Assembly: GCA_016702335.1 (NCBI GenBank)
Contig: JADJEF010000018.1
Coordinates: forward strand, 950,123 to 1,014,122
Direction of reading: 5' to 3'
From: Rhodocyclaceae bacterium
GTDB taxonomy: Bacteria > Pseudomonadota > Gammaproteobacteria > Burkholderiales > Rhodocyclaceae
Length of the DNA stretch: 64,000 nt
Both the position numbers and the translations under genes were made by a program. The notes beneath the pieces are model-generated. The model worked only from the letters and a program-made list of their open reading frames with translations, ran no database searches and was not told where the DNA came from. The stretch's first letter is position 1, and every line of letters starts with the position of its first letter. Below are positions 28,526 to 37,823 of this stretch, piece after piece.

Positions 28526-30403
28526 TTATTTGGTGCTGATGCCCGGCTTCCACACCGTGCCAATGCTCACTGATTCGAGTTTGCGCCGGTTGCCGTAAAT
28601 CGCATTCACAAGCGCGCGCGAGACAACGACCGAACTGAAGATCGAAGTCAGGATGCCCAGGCAATGCACTACCGCAAAGCCGCGCACCGGGCCGGACCCA
28701 AATATCAGGAGCGCGATGCCGGCGATCAGTGTGGTGATGTTGGAGTCGAGAATCGTCCCCCAGGCGCGCTCATAGCCTGCCATGATCGAGGCTTGCGGTG
28801 TATTGCCGCCGCGCAGTTCTTCGCGGATGCGCTCGTTGATCAGTACGTTGGCGTCAATGGCCATACCCAAGGTGAGCGCAATAGCGGCAATGCCCGGCAG
28901 CGTCAGCGTAGCCTGCAACAGCGACAGCAAGGCAATCAGGAAAAGCACGTTGGCCGAGAGCGCAATGACCGAAACGATACCGAAGAGCATGTAGTAGCCG
29001 ATCATGAAGATCGAAAGGGCGATGAAACCGTACAACGTTGAGCTAAACCCTTTGGCGATGTTGTCGGCACCAAGGCTGGGGCCGATGGTGCGCTCTTCGA
29101 TGATGTCCATCGGTGCCGCCAATGAGCCCGCGCGCAACAGCAGGGCGACATCATTGGCTTCGACCGTGCTCATACTTCCCGAAATCTGAACTCGCCCGCC
29201 GCCGATCTCGGTGCGGATGACCGGCGCAGTGACCACCTCACCCTTGCCCTTTTCGATGAGCAGGATAGCCATGCGCTTGCCCACGTTCTCGCGCGTGATC
29301 TCTTTGAAGATGCGCGCGCCGGCCGAGTCGAGCGACAAATGCACCGCCGCTTCGTTGGTCTGCGAATCAAAGCCGGGTTGGGCGTCGGTCAGGCGCTCAC
29401 CGGTCAGCACCACGGCTTTCTTGACCAGCAGGCCGCGGCCACCGCGCTCAACGTAGTACTCGGTGCCCAGCGGCGGCTGACCGGCTTCGGCGGCGGCCAT
29501 GATGCTGGCGTTACCACTGGCCTCGTCGTCCACCAGACGCACTTCCAGCGTCGCGGTACGGCCGAGAATGTCTTTGGCCTTGGCCGTGTCTTGTACACCG
29601 GGCAGTTGCACCACGATACGGTCGACGCCCTGCTGCTGAATCACCGGCTCGGCAACACCCAGTTCATTGATGCGGTTGTGCAGCGTGGTGATGTTCTGCT
29701 TGATGGCGAATTCCTGAATGCGCTTTTGTGCCTCGGTCTTGAATACGCCGACCAGACGCAAGTCGTCGCCACTGCCACTTTCACTCCAGGTGAAGTCAGG
29801 CTGACTATCCCCCAGAAGATCACGCGCCTTGTTCAGGGTTTCGGGCTCACGCAGGCGAATGACCAAGTTCTGTCCTTCACGCGCAATGCCGCCATGCCGC
29901 AGATTTTTCTCGCGCAAGAAGCTGCGCACATCGGCACCGACCGAATCCACACGCTTGGTCAATGCGCCTTTCATGTCCACCTGCAGCAGGAAATGCACGC
30001 CGCCGCGCAAGTCCAGGCCCAAATACATGGGCTGAGCCCCCATATTGCTCAGCCAATTGGGCGAATTGCTGACCAGATTGAGCGCCACGCTGTAGACCGC
30101 GTTCGCCGGGTCCGGGTTGAGCGTCTTCTCGATAATGTCGCGCGCTTTCAATTGATCGTCGGTCGACCCCAGGCGGGCTCGAATACTCTGCTGATCAAGC
30201 GTCAGGCGCTTGGGTGTCACGCCCCCTGTGACCAGCGCCTCCTCCACCCGGCCCAGCAGGCCCTGATCTACCTTGACCGTGGCCCTGACGCTGGCAACCT
30301 GCACTGCCGGCGCTTCGCCGAAGAAATTAGGCAGGGTGTAAAGAAAGCCGAGCACCAGAGCGATGCCGACAATCAGGTTCTTCCAAAGGGGATAACGATT
30401 CAT
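28526..30403 (-). CDS. secD: Protein translocase subunit SecD
   Basis: 625 residues from ATG 30403. N-terminal TM (WKNLIVGIALVLGFLYTLPNFF), LGLDLRGGVHFLLQVDMKGAL, the long periplasmic P1 domain with VVQLPGVQDTAKAKDILGRTATLEVRLVD, then five TMs with IAKGFSSTLYGFIALSIFMIGYY, GIAAIALTLGMAIDANVLINERIREELR and GFAVVHCLGILTSIFSSV. All family blocks are present. It forms SecDF-YajC with the neighbouring genes. Confidence 0.97.
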   Translation of the reverse strand: MNRYPLWKNLIVGIALVLGFLYTLPNFFGEAPAVQVASVRATVKVDQGLLGRVEEALVTGGVTPKRLTLDQQSIRARLGSTDDQLKARDIIEKTLNPDPANAVYSVALNLVSNSPNWLSNMGAQPMYLGLDLRGGVHFLLQVDMKGALTKRVDSVGADVRSFLREKNLRHGGIAREGQNLVIRLREPETLNKARDLLGDSQPDFTWSESGSGDDLRLVGVFKTEAQKRIQEFAIKQNITTLHNRINELGVAEPVIQQQGVDRIVVQLPGVQDTAKAKDILGRTATLEVRLVDDEASGNASIMAAAEAGQPPLGTEYYVERGGRGLLVKKAVVLTGERLTDAQPGFDSQTNEAAVHLSLDSAGARIFKEITRENVGKRMAILLIEKGKGEVVTAPVIRTEIGGGRVQISGSMSTVEANDVALLLRAGSLAAPMDIIEERTIGPSLGADNIAKGFSSTLYGFIALSIFMIGYYMLFGIVSVIALSANVLFLIALLSLLQATLTLPGIAAIALTLGMAIDANVLINERIREELRGGNTPQASIMAGYERAWGTILDSNITTLIAGIALLIFGSGPVRGFAVVHCLGILTSIFSSVVVSRALVNAIYGNRRKLESVSIGTVWKPGISTK

Positions 30404-30471
30404 GGGCGGGAGACGAAAGTAGAAAGCCGGGATAGGTGACGTGCCGGGCACGCCACCCCTGCGGACGGGTA

Positions 30472-30822
30472 TTACAGGTTCTTGAGCGAACCCTTGGGCA
30501 ACACGGTAGCAACGGCGGATTTCTGCACCGTCAACGCCACCGGCGCTTCCTTGCCACCGTCGAAATTGGCAACATCAACATGCAGGTAGTTTTCGCCCAC
30601 CTTGGAAATACGCCCCACGATACCGCCCTGGGTCACCACCTCGTCGCCCTTGGCCAGTTCGGACACCATCTTCTGGTGCTCCTTGGCCTTCTTCATCTGC
30701 GGCCGGATCATGACGAACCAGAGCACGATGAACATGATGACGATGGGCAGCATGCCCATCAGGCCACCGGTCGGGTCGGCGGCGGCACCCGCTGCTTGCG
30801 CGTAAGCATTTGATATAAACAC
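30472..30822 (-). CDS. yajC: Preprotein translocase subunit YajC
   Basis: 116 residues with one N-terminal TM (GMLPIVIMFIVLWFVMIRPQMKKAKEHQKM) and the cytosolic KGDEVVTQGGIVGRISKV block that defines YajC. It lies between tgt and secD in the usual order and associates with SecDF and YidC. Confidence 0.96.
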   Translation of the reverse strand: MFISNAYAQAAGAAADPTGGLMGMLPIVIMFIVLWFVMIRPQMKKAKEHQKMVSELAKGDEVVTQGGIVGRISKVGENYLHVDVANFDGGKEAPVALTVQKSAVATVLPKGSLKNL

Positions 30823-30857
30823 AAAAACTCCAATGAATGATCAAGAAAGCCGGCGGA

Positions 30858-31991
30858 TTATACGCATTCGCCCGCGCCCGCCCTCCTGTCGTCGGCAAAG
30901 CGTCGCCGGAACTCGGTAAAAGTACCGGCGGCAATGGCCTCGCGCATCTCGCGCATCAGCACCTGGTAATAGTGCAGGTTGTGGATGGTATTGAGTCGCG
31001 CGCTGAGTATTTCACCAATGCGGTGCAGATGATGCAGGTAGGAACGGGTGAAGTTCTGGCAGGTGTAGCAGTCGCAGGTAGGGTCGAGCGGACGGGTGTC
31101 AAGCTTGAAGCGGGCGTTCTTGATCTTGACGTCGCCCCAGCGTGTGAACAGCCAGCCATTGCGTGCGTTGCGCGTGGGCATCACGCAGTCGAACATGTCG
31201 ATGCCGTGACTGACGCCATAGACCAGATCTTCCGGCGTGCCCACGCCCATCAGGTAACGCGCCTTGTCGGCAGGCAGTTTGGGCGCGGTCAGCGCCAGCA
31301 CACGATGAAACTCGTCTTTCGGCTCGCCGACCGAAAGGCCGCCGATCGCGTAATGATCAAAGCCAATCTCGGTGAGCCCGGCAATCGACTCGTCACGCAG
31401 ATCTTCGTGCATGCCGCCCTGCACGATGCCGAACAGGGCGTTAGGGCGCTGTTCTGTGACATTCAAACGGTTGAACTCATCGCGCGAGCGCTGAGCCCAG
31501 CGCAAGGACAGGCGCATCGACTCGGCGGCGGTCTTGTGGTCGGCCGGATACGGTGTGCACTCGTCGAAAATCATGACCACATCGGAATTGAGCACCTTCT
31601 GAATGCGCATCGACTCCTCGGGTGTCAGAAACAGCTTGTCGCCATTGATCGGTGAGGCAAACTTGACGCCCTCTTCGGTGATTTTGCGCAGATCGCCGAG
31701 GCTGAACACCTGAAACCCGCCCGAATCCGTGAGGATTGGGCCATCCCAGCCCATGAAGCGATGCAGGCCCCCATGCGCCCCAATGACCTCCAGCCCCGGA
31801 CGCAGCCAGAGGTGAAAGGTATTGCCGAGCACAATCTGGGCCCCCATGGCCTTGAGCTCATTGGGCGCCATGGCCTTGACCGTGCCGTAGGTGCCCACCG
31901 GCATGAAAGCGGGGGTGTCGGCAACGCCGTGATTGAGAGTCAGGCGGCCTCGGCGGGCGGCGCCGTCACTGGCCAAAAGTTCGTAGCTCAT
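30858..31991 (-). CDS. tgt: tRNA-guanine transglycosylase
   Basis: 377 residues from ATG 31991. It has the nucleophile/active-site block DSGGFQVFSL, IMIFDECTPYPADH, GGLSVGEPK, VMPTRNARNG and the zinc site CDCYTCQNFTRSYLHHL. It exchanges guanine-34 for preQ1 in GUN-anticodon tRNAs, the first step of queuosine insertion. In most proteobacteria queA lies directly upstream in the same operon; here a ParDE pair lies between, on the opposite strand, and queA is damaged. Confidence 0.97.
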   Translation of the reverse strand: MSYELLASDGAARRGRLTLNHGVADTPAFMPVGTYGTVKAMAPNELKAMGAQIVLGNTFHLWLRPGLEVIGAHGGLHRFMGWDGPILTDSGGFQVFSLGDLRKITEEGVKFASPINGDKLFLTPEESMRIQKVLNSDVVMIFDECTPYPADHKTAAESMRLSLRWAQRSRDEFNRLNVTEQRPNALFGIVQGGMHEDLRDESIAGLTEIGFDHYAIGGLSVGEPKDEFHRVLALTAPKLPADKARYLMGVGTPEDLVYGVSHGIDMFDCVMPTRNARNGWLFTRWGDVKIKNARFKLDTRPLDPTCDCYTCQNFTRSYLHHLHRIGEILSARLNTIHNLHYYQVLMREMREAIAAGTFTEFRRRFADDRRAGAGECV

Positions 31992-32055
31992 TGAAGTTTG
32001 TGCAGTATCAAAAAGTTTTCTTTGGGGGATTTTGACGTAAATTCGCACCAATAGT

Positions 32056-32067
32056 ATGATAAATCAT
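32056..32067. promoter_or_regulatory. Palindrome, possible ParD operator
   Basis: ATGAT-AA-ATCAT, a perfect 5-bp inverted repeat 20 bp before parD. ParD-type ribbon-helix-helix proteins bind such short palindromes to autoregulate. The site is also in the tgt promoter region. Confidence 0.45.
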
Positions 32068-32087
32068 CTTCCTAATCGGAGCCGACC

Positions 32088-32333
32088 ATGTCCACCGTGC
32101 GAAAAACCATCCCCCTCACCGACCAGCAGGACAACTGGATAAAGGCCCAAATTCAGGCGGGGCATTACACCAACGACAGTGAATACATTCGCGACCTGAT
32201 TCGCCGCGAACAGGAACGTTCGGCGCAAGTGGAGACCCTGCGTGCGGCGCTCATTGAAGGCGAAAACAGCGGTACGCCGCAACCCTTCGATATGCAGGCA
32301 TTCAAGGCGCGGATGCTGACGTCGCATGGCTGA
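32088..32333 (+). CDS. parD: ParD-like antitoxin (ribbon-helix-helix)
   Basis: 81 residues. The N-terminal ribbon-helix-helix (RKTIPLTDQQDNWIKAQIQAGHYTNDSEYIRDLIRREQER) is typical of ParD/CopG antitoxins, and the acidic-polar C-terminus (IEGENSGTPQPFDMQAFKARML) would wrap the toxin. Good ribosome-binding site CGGAG six bases before the ATG. It overlaps parE by 8 bp. As antitoxin it should neutralise ParE and repress the operon, perhaps through the palindrome upstream. Confidence 0.9.
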   Translation: MSTVRKTIPLTDQQDNWIKAQIQAGHYTNDSEYIRDLIRREQERSAQVETLRAALIEGENSGTPQPFDMQAFKARMLTSHG

Positions 32334-32625
32334 ATTTCGTCTTACGCCAGCAGCCTTGCGTGATCTTGAAGAGATATGGCTCTACACGAAACAGCAGTGG
32401 GGTATCGCGCAAGCCGCCCTCTACCTCGATGCGCTGAACCGTGCTTTTGAAGCTATGGCGCAGGCACCGCTTTCTGTCCCTGCTTGCGAGAACATCCGGC
32501 CAGGGTATCGGCGGCGGCAGGTGGAGCACCATGCGGTGTACTACCGCGTTGAAGATGGCGCAGTGCCGATGGTCACTGTGGTCCGCGTGCTGCATGAGCG
32601 CATGGATGCATCCCGCCATCTTTAG
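32326..32625 (+). CDS. parE: ParE-like toxin
   Basis: 99 residues of the RelE/ParE fold: FRLTPAALRDLEEIWLYTKQQWG at the start, RPGYRRRQVEHHAVYYRVED and VTVVRVLHERMDASRHL at the end. ParE toxins act on DNA gyrase. Its start overlaps parD and its stop meets the stop of the damaged queA on the other strand. The pair is inserted between queA and tgt. Confidence 0.9.
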   Translation: MAEFRLTPAALRDLEEIWLYTKQQWGIAQAALYLDALNRAFEAMAQAPLSVPACENIRPGYRRRQVEHHAVYYRVEDGAVPMVTVVRVLHERMDASRHL

Positions 32626-33497
32626 GCTAACCTACTCTGACCGCTCCAGCAGCATGGCATCGCCATAACTGAAGAAACGGTACTGCTGGGAAACAGCATG
32701 GGCATACGCGGCGCGAATACGCTCGACGCCAGCAAAGTGGTGCTGCCCACCGCCACCACGCGCCCTCGGCGCGCACGGGTGCGGGCAATCGCGTCGGCGG
32801 TCGCCGCGGGGATGGTGTACAGTTCGCTGTGCATGCGATGCTCGCGGATGTCATGCACGCGCACCGGCTGAAAGGTGCCGGCACCGACATGCAGGGTGAC
32901 TTCAGCGCGCTCGATGCCGCGCTCGGCCAGGCGCGAGAATAGCGCCTCGTCGAAATGCAGGCCAGCCGTGGGAGCCGCCACCGAGCCTTTTTCCCGGGCG
33001 AAGACGGTTTGATAGCGCGCTTCGTCAGCGTCGCCGGCGGCACGCTCAATGTAGGGCGGCAAGGGCAGCCGGCCATAGCGTTCCAGCAGTTCGACGACCG
33101 GGCCGGAAAAGCGCAGGCGGTAGAACTCCCCTTCCCTGCCCAGCACTTCGACCTGCAGACTGTCTTCCAGCTCCAGCACGCTACCCGGCTTGGGCGGTTT
33201 GCTTGCGCGCACCTGCGCCAGCACCTCGCAGTCGCTGGTCACACGCTCGACCAGCACCTCGATCTGGCCGCCGCTGGCCTTGCGTCCGAAAAGACGTGCG
33301 TGCAGCACGCGGGTATCGTTCACCACCAGCAGATCGCCGGGCTGCAGCAGGTCGGGCAAGTCACGAAAATGGCGATCATGCATGCCGTCGTCGGCCACCT
33401 GCAGCAGACGACTGGCTGCCCGATCGGGCAACGGAGCTTGCGCGATCAGGTCCGGCGGCAGGTGAAAGTCAAAATCATCAAGTGTCAGCAAGCGCAT
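32622..33497 (-). pseudogene. queA: queA remnant: S-adenosylmethionine:tRNA ribosyltransferase-isomerase with internal deletion
   Basis: The first ~255 residues are clearly QueA (LPPDLIAQAPLPDRAASRLL, VVNDTRVLHARLFGRK, APTAGLHFDEALF, LHVGAGTFQPVRV, RHMHSELYTIPAAT-like block, VVAVGSTT). The usual next ~60 residues, including the YPGY and TNFHLP motifs, are absent. The sequence jumps from VGSTT to a different frame that reads FAGVERIRAAYAHAVSQQYRFFSYGDAMLLERSE and stops at 32632, which is the normal C-terminus. So ~180 bp are missing and the two ends are out of frame; the read-through frame ends at 32622. Unlike the single-base indels elsewhere, this is a real deletion or a misassembly. QueA makes epoxyqueuosine, so tRNA queuosine may be lost. 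Confidence 0.85.
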
Positions 33498-33503
33498 GGG
33501 TGT

Positions 33504-34589
33504 TCAGAACTCCACGCCGACGTTGATGGAATCAAAGGTCTGCCGGCCAACGCTCGCGCCACTGCCTGACGCGGAAAACTCGGGGCTGCGGCGCACGCGC
33601 GTGAGCGACACACGCAGGGCTTGCCAACGCACGCTCACGCCCGCCGTCAGGTCATACACATGGGCGCGCCGGTCGATGCTCGCGACGGTCTCGGCCGCAC
33701 GGCCGTTGCTGCGCAACAGCGAGCCATCGAGAAAAATGCTGTGCGCAACCCAGCGATGATCAACACCCGCAAAGACGTACCACTCGCCGTCAGTGCGCAA
33801 GCGCTCGTTGGCGCGGCGCATGTTCTGCAACAGCGCCCCGCCCGGCTCGATGGTGTCCGGGCCGAAACCACCCATGTTCTGTCCGATGCGCACCAAGCCG
33901 CCCAGTCGGGCCAGCGTCGTTACCGTGCCCACCGTGACGCCGGCGTGAGGAATGAAATCCATGACACCGAAGTCGTACCGCTGTTTGCCCAAGTAAGCGA
34001 GCTGAAACGCCAGCTCATTGCGAATCTGGTTATCCCAGCCGCGCGGGCGCGGCGCACCGATCAGCTTGTGCCAGCCAGTCTGCACCGCCTCGCCCAGTGC
34101 CACCGGGCCCACCACGCCCACATCCAGCTCCACCGTATGCAGCCGATCGCCTCTGGTCTGCTGCGCGACGCCGCCCACATAGGCCCAGGCCGCCCAGGGC
34201 CTGTCGCCCAGTTGCGGCCCGGAGATTTTGATATTAGGCGGGGTGTAGAGATTCTGGCCGACAAACAGGCCCAGATGCGTGGCGTCGCCCGCGTCTATCA
34301 GGCGCTCAAGGGCGGCTTGCGCAGGCACCTGCAGCAGCGCGAAGGGTATCCCGCCACCGAGCTTGAGGCCATTGCTGTAGTAACGGTCGGTACCCGCCAG
34401 AAAATCGTTCTCGACGAAAAACTGCAGTTCTGCGCCTTCAACCGGTTCCGTTGGCAGTATTGCGGGCAGCGCGGCAGCAACCGCCCTCGGCACAAAGGCT
34501 ACTGCAGCCATGGCAGCCACTGCGGCCAGTGTCAGCAGCGAGCCACGAGCGCTGAGGGAAATTAGCATCAAGCCTGATTGCCACAACAT
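33504..34589 (-). CDS. LpxR-family lipid A deacylase-like outer membrane protein
   Basis: 361 residues. A signal peptide (LLTLAAVAAMAAVAFVPRAVAA) leads to a beta-barrel-like protein of the DUF2219/LpxR family. Diagnostic is ELQFFVENDFLAGTDRYYSNGLKLG near the mature N-terminus, then WAAWAYVGGVAQQTRGDRLHTVELDVGVVGP, GWDNQIRNELAFQLAY and an aromatic C-terminus (INVGVEF) as in outer-membrane barrels. LpxR removes the 3'-acyloxyacyl chain of lipid A in a calcium-dependent way. The start overlaps the rsmB stop (TAATG). Confidence 0.85.
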   Translation of the reverse strand: MLWQSGLMLISLSARGSLLTLAAVAAMAAVAFVPRAVAAALPAILPTEPVEGAELQFFVENDFLAGTDRYYSNGLKLGGGIPFALLQVPAQAALERLIDAGDATHLGLFVGQNLYTPPNIKISGPQLGDRPWAAWAYVGGVAQQTRGDRLHTVELDVGVVGPVALGEAVQTGWHKLIGAPRPRGWDNQIRNELAFQLAYLGKQRYDFGVMDFIPHAGVTVGTVTTLARLGGLVRIGQNMGGFGPDTIEPGGALLQNMRRANERLRTDGEWYVFAGVDHRWVAHSIFLDGSLLRSNGRAAETVASIDRRAHVYDLTAGVSVRWQALRVSLTRVRRSPEFSASGSGASVGRQTFDSINVGVEF

Positions 34590-35947
34590 TACACAGCCTG
34601 TCGCTGCAAGACGGCGGCAAAGAAGCCGTCACAGCCATGCTCCTGCGGCGAAAGGCGCAGATACCCATCCTCACGGTTCGGTGCGACAACCACGCCCTTC
34701 GTTTTGAGAACTTCATCGGCCGCCAGCACCGAGAATTCGGGGTGAGCCGCCAGAAACGCCCCGACGATGCCTTCGTTCTCTTCGGCAAGAATACTGCAGG
34801 TGGCATAGACCACGCGCCCGCCCGGCTTCACCATTTTGGCTGCGGCGGCAAGGATCGCCGTCTGTTTGAGCACCAGTTCCGCCACGGCCTGTGGCGTCTG
34901 CCGCCACTTGAGATCAGGATTGCGGCGCAAGGTGCCCAACCCAGAACAGGGTGCATCGACCAGCACGCGATCCATCTTGCCGGCCAGACGGCGTACCCGC
35001 TGGTCGTTTTCGCTGTCAATGGCCACCGGATGCACATTGCTCAGGCCCGAACGCGCGAGGCGCGGCTTGAGTTTGGCCAAACGCTTTTCCGCGACATCGA
35101 AGGCATACAAGCGGCCGGTATTGCGCATCATGGCGCCGATCTGCAGCGTCTTGCCACCGGCACCGGCGCAAAAATCCGTCACCATTTCGCCGCGCCGGGC
35201 GGCCAGCAGCAACGGCAGCAGTTGCGAGCCTTCATCCTGCACTTCGATCACGCCCTTGATGAACAAGGTGTGCTTGTTCAGCGCCGGTTTGTGGCGCAGC
35301 CGGATGCCCACGGGCGAGTAAGTGCATGCCATGGCCTCGATGCCGTCGGCATTCAGTTTCGCCAGCACCGCCTCACGCTCACCCTTGATGGTGTTGACGC
35401 GCAGATCGAGCGGTGCCGAGGTATTGAGCGAGTGCACCAGATCGGTCAGTTGCTTCGGCGACATCTGGGCGCTCAGTCGCTCCGCCAGCCAGTCGGGCAG
35501 ATCGAGCTTGTCGCCCAGCGTCTCGCCCTCGGCGTCGGCCTCACGTTGCAGCGCGACCTCTTTCAGCCATTCGTGCTCGTTCTTGCGTAGCAGCGGTTCG
35601 ATCTGGCGCAGGGAATAGCCGATCACGCGCACCAGCGCCAGCAGCGCAATCTGCCGGGTCATGGAGATGGACGACGAGTGCAGCTTTGCTGAGCGCTCCA
35701 GCGAACGCTTGCGCCGCAACACCGCATAGGCCAGCTCGGCAATGAAGGCGCGGTCGCGCGAACCGGTCTTGTTCTCGCGAAAGTAATGCGAGAGCACATT
35801 GTCGGCCGGGTAGGCAAAACCAAGCGCCAACTCGATGACCTCGACGGCGGAATTGAGCAGGGCCGGGCGCAAGCCGCTATCCGGGATGTCGGCATCGGGA
35901 TCGGCTTTGGCGGGAGGTTTACCGGTGGGTCGGCGCAGGCGGTTCAT
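34589..35947 (-). CDS. RsmB/NOP family 16S rRNA cytosine-C5 methyltransferase
   Basis: 452 residues. An N-terminal NusB-like region (NVLSHYFRENKTGSRDRAFIAELAYAVLRRK) is followed by an SAM-dependent methyltransferase: VTDFCAGAGGKTLQIGAMM (motif I), DAPCSGLGTLRRNPDLKWR (motif IV with the PC cysteine) and VVYATCSILAEENEGIV (motif VI with the TC cysteine). Both cysteines needed for catalysis and product release are present. It differs from classic rsmB in sequence, so the exact target C is not certain. Confidence 0.9.
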   Translation of the reverse strand: MNRLRRPTGKPPAKADPDADIPDSGLRPALLNSAVEVIELALGFAYPADNVLSHYFRENKTGSRDRAFIAELAYAVLRRKRSLERSAKLHSSSISMTRQIALLALVRVIGYSLRQIEPLLRKNEHEWLKEVALQREADAEGETLGDKLDLPDWLAERLSAQMSPKQLTDLVHSLNTSAPLDLRVNTIKGEREAVLAKLNADGIEAMACTYSPVGIRLRHKPALNKHTLFIKGVIEVQDEGSQLLPLLLAARRGEMVTDFCAGAGGKTLQIGAMMRNTGRLYAFDVAEKRLAKLKPRLARSGLSNVHPVAIDSENDQRVRRLAGKMDRVLVDAPCSGLGTLRRNPDLKWRQTPQAVAELVLKQTAILAAAAKMVKPGGRVVYATCSILAEENEGIVGAFLAAHPEFSVLAADEVLKTKGVVVAPNREDGYLRLSPQEHGCDGFFAAVLQRQAV

Positions 35948-35967
35948 GGAAAACCTTTCAGAAGTAT

Positions 35968-37025
35968 TCAGTCAGGGAGAACGAGCCACTGCTCGTAAAC
36001 GTCGCCCTTGCGGTCGGCAAAGCGCATGCGCAGCGGCAAGGGAAATTCGGGGGCGAACCAGAGGTCAATGAGGTCGCGACCATTGCGTGCTTGAAGATGG
36101 CGAGTAACGTAGTCAGTGAGCTGGCGCGAGAGGCGTTCTTCACCAAGCACGGCAAACCGGTAGCTTTCCAGCTTGCGACCGGTCGCCAAGGGCAGCTCGA
36201 TTTCGGCGGGCAAGGGGTCAAGCGTGGCCAGTAGCAGGCCGAGCTGGTAATACATGCTGAGCAAATCCTGCACCCGTGTGGCCGACTCGCCCAGCGGGAT
36301 ATCGCGCTGGCTGCTGCGCACGACGCCGAGTGGGCGATCGAGTTCGGCGCTATCGGTGCGCTTGGGCTGCACATGGCGGTAGCTTGCCGGATGCAAGCCG
36401 GTGTCGTCGAGCTCGCCCATCGACTCCTGGGTGATCTGAGCTGAGACAAACAGCGCGGCGATGCCTATCGTTTCGGTACGGCTGGTGGCTTTGTACCGCC
36501 CGCTGTCCTGTTCCCAGCCATACGTGGCCTCACCTATCAGCAAGCCGCCCTCCCCGCGCGTAACGGTGTAGCGCCAGGTGGCCTTGACCGGCAGGCGCGC
36601 AAGTGCGGTGGCGAGAATGACGGGGGCAGGCGTTGGCGAAGCACTGGAAGTGCCTGCGCACTGGACGCGAGTGCCTGCGCACTGGGCGCGAGTGCCGGTG
36701 CATCGGCCTGAGTCGGGGCCGCAAGGGCAGCATCCTCCGGGGTCTCCGTGCCCGCTAAAGCAACGGGTGCCGGGGCGGCAGACGATGCGGCGATGTCCGC
36801 CGGTGCCAGGAGGGGAGGCGCGGGTTCATTGCGCGGCTTGACGGGCGCGCTCGGGGCCTTGACCACGGGGGCGGGAGGCGCCTCAGGCAACTTTCGCGCC
36901 GGCGGCGGTGCCAGAACTACATCCAACTCCTCGACCTCACTCATGTTCGGCAGCGCCCAACCCTCCGAGAGCAGCATGGAGACATGAAGTACCGCCGAGG
37001 CCATCAGGGCAACGAAAATCGGCAT
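35968..37025 (-). CDS. DUF3108 domain protein with Pro/Ala-rich linker (one frameshift)
   Basis: The N-terminal part (PIFVALMASAVLHVSMLLSEG) has a hydrophobic anchor, then a Pro/Ala-rich linker (PPPARKLPEAPPAPVVKAPSAP), resembling TonB-type spacers. The frame then breaks near 36650 within two tandem 21-bp units (36651-36692). In the other frame it continues as TPAPVILATALARLPVKATWRYTV, and the rest matches DUF3108 (YKATSRTETIGIAALFVSAQ, DLLSMYYQLGLLLATLDPLP). Gain or loss of one base in the tandem repeat would explain the break. Function unknown; the paralogue follows upstream. Confidence 0.75.
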
Positions 37026-37037
37026 GAATCACCTGGC

Positions 37038-37823
37038 TCAACGCCCCTGCGCCGGCGGTTCGAGCGACTGAACGAGGGTAATTCCCGACTTTTCAGTCAC
37101 ACGTACGCGCAGCGGCAGGGGCATCTCCGCCGGAAAGCTGCGCTTTCCGCTGCTCACATTGGCCAACGTGGGCAGCCAGAAATCAATACGTTCGTCATCG
37201 GTCTGCGCAGATACGTGCACGGCGGCGATCTGCTTTTTTGCCACGGTAAGCTTTTCTTCCCCTTGTGCCGTGATGCGATAGGCTTCCACTTTCGAGCCGG
37301 TGGCCACAGAAATATCCAGCGCTTCCCGGGGTACCAGCCAGGCCAGTTGGGCATAGAGACTGAGCAGATCCTGCGTGCCCGCGAGCAATGCGGCCTTTTC
37401 GTCACGGTAGCTTACGGTCTTGGCATTCCAGTCGAACTCAGCGGTATCGGTGCGCTTTTTCTTTTCGTTGCGAAAGCTCAGCGGGCGCAGCCCCTCCGCA
37501 CTGACTTCACCCTGGCTCGCCATGGCCGTGCGCGTGGGCTTGAGCGCGGCGAGCATACCCACAGTCTCGAACACGCTGCGCAGCTCGTACGACTTGCCGT
37601 CGTGGCGCCACTCGTAGTCAATGTGCGCAAGCACCATCGGGTCGTCACCACGGCGCACGTAGTAGCGCACCGTACCCTGTCGGCTGACCGGCTTCTCGGT
37701 GGCGGCCGGTTTGGCCTCAGCCTCTTTGAGCTTGGCCGCACGGGAAGTCGGCGCTGGCAACACGGCGATCAGGGCGACCAACACGCTCGCAACCAGTGAT
37801 TTCTCAAGCGAAATGCGGCGCAT
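37038..37823 (-). CDS. DUF3108 domain-containing periplasmic protein
   Basis: 261 residues. A signal peptide (SLVASVLVALIAVLPAPTSRAA) precedes a DUF3108 beta-rich domain (VRYYVRRGDDPMVLAHIDYEWRHDGKSYELRSVFETVGML, DLLSLYAQLAWLVPREALDISVATGSKVEAYRITAQGEEKL). It is a paralogue of the neighbouring DUF3108 gene and shares the same order of blocks. The signal-peptide stretch VLPAPTSR coincides with a copy of the dispersed repeat. It overlaps the 3' end of purN by 20 bp. Confidence 0.8.
   Translation of the reverse strand: MRRISLEKSLVASVLVALIAVLPAPTSRAAKLKEAEAKPAATEKPVSRQGTVRYYVRRGDDPMVLAHIDYEWRHDGKSYELRSVFETVGMLAALKPTRTAMASQGEVSAEGLRPLSFRNEKKKRTDTAEFDWNAKTVSYRDEKAALLAGTQDLLSLYAQLAWLVPREALDISVATGSKVEAYRITAQGEEKLTVAKKQIAAVHVSAQTDDERIDFWLPTLANVSSGKRSFPAEMPLPLRVRVTEKSGITLVQSLEPPAQGR
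37741..37767 (+). repeat. Dispersed 27-bp element, copy 7 (in DUF3108 gene)
   Basis: Exact core AAGTCGGCGCTGG and ACGGCG flank. It encodes PAPTS within the signal peptide of the minus-strand gene. Confidence 0.75.

Noticed and set aside
29339..30439. 366-codon plus-strand frame opposite secD
   Set aside because: It is antisense to well conserved secD and matches no family.
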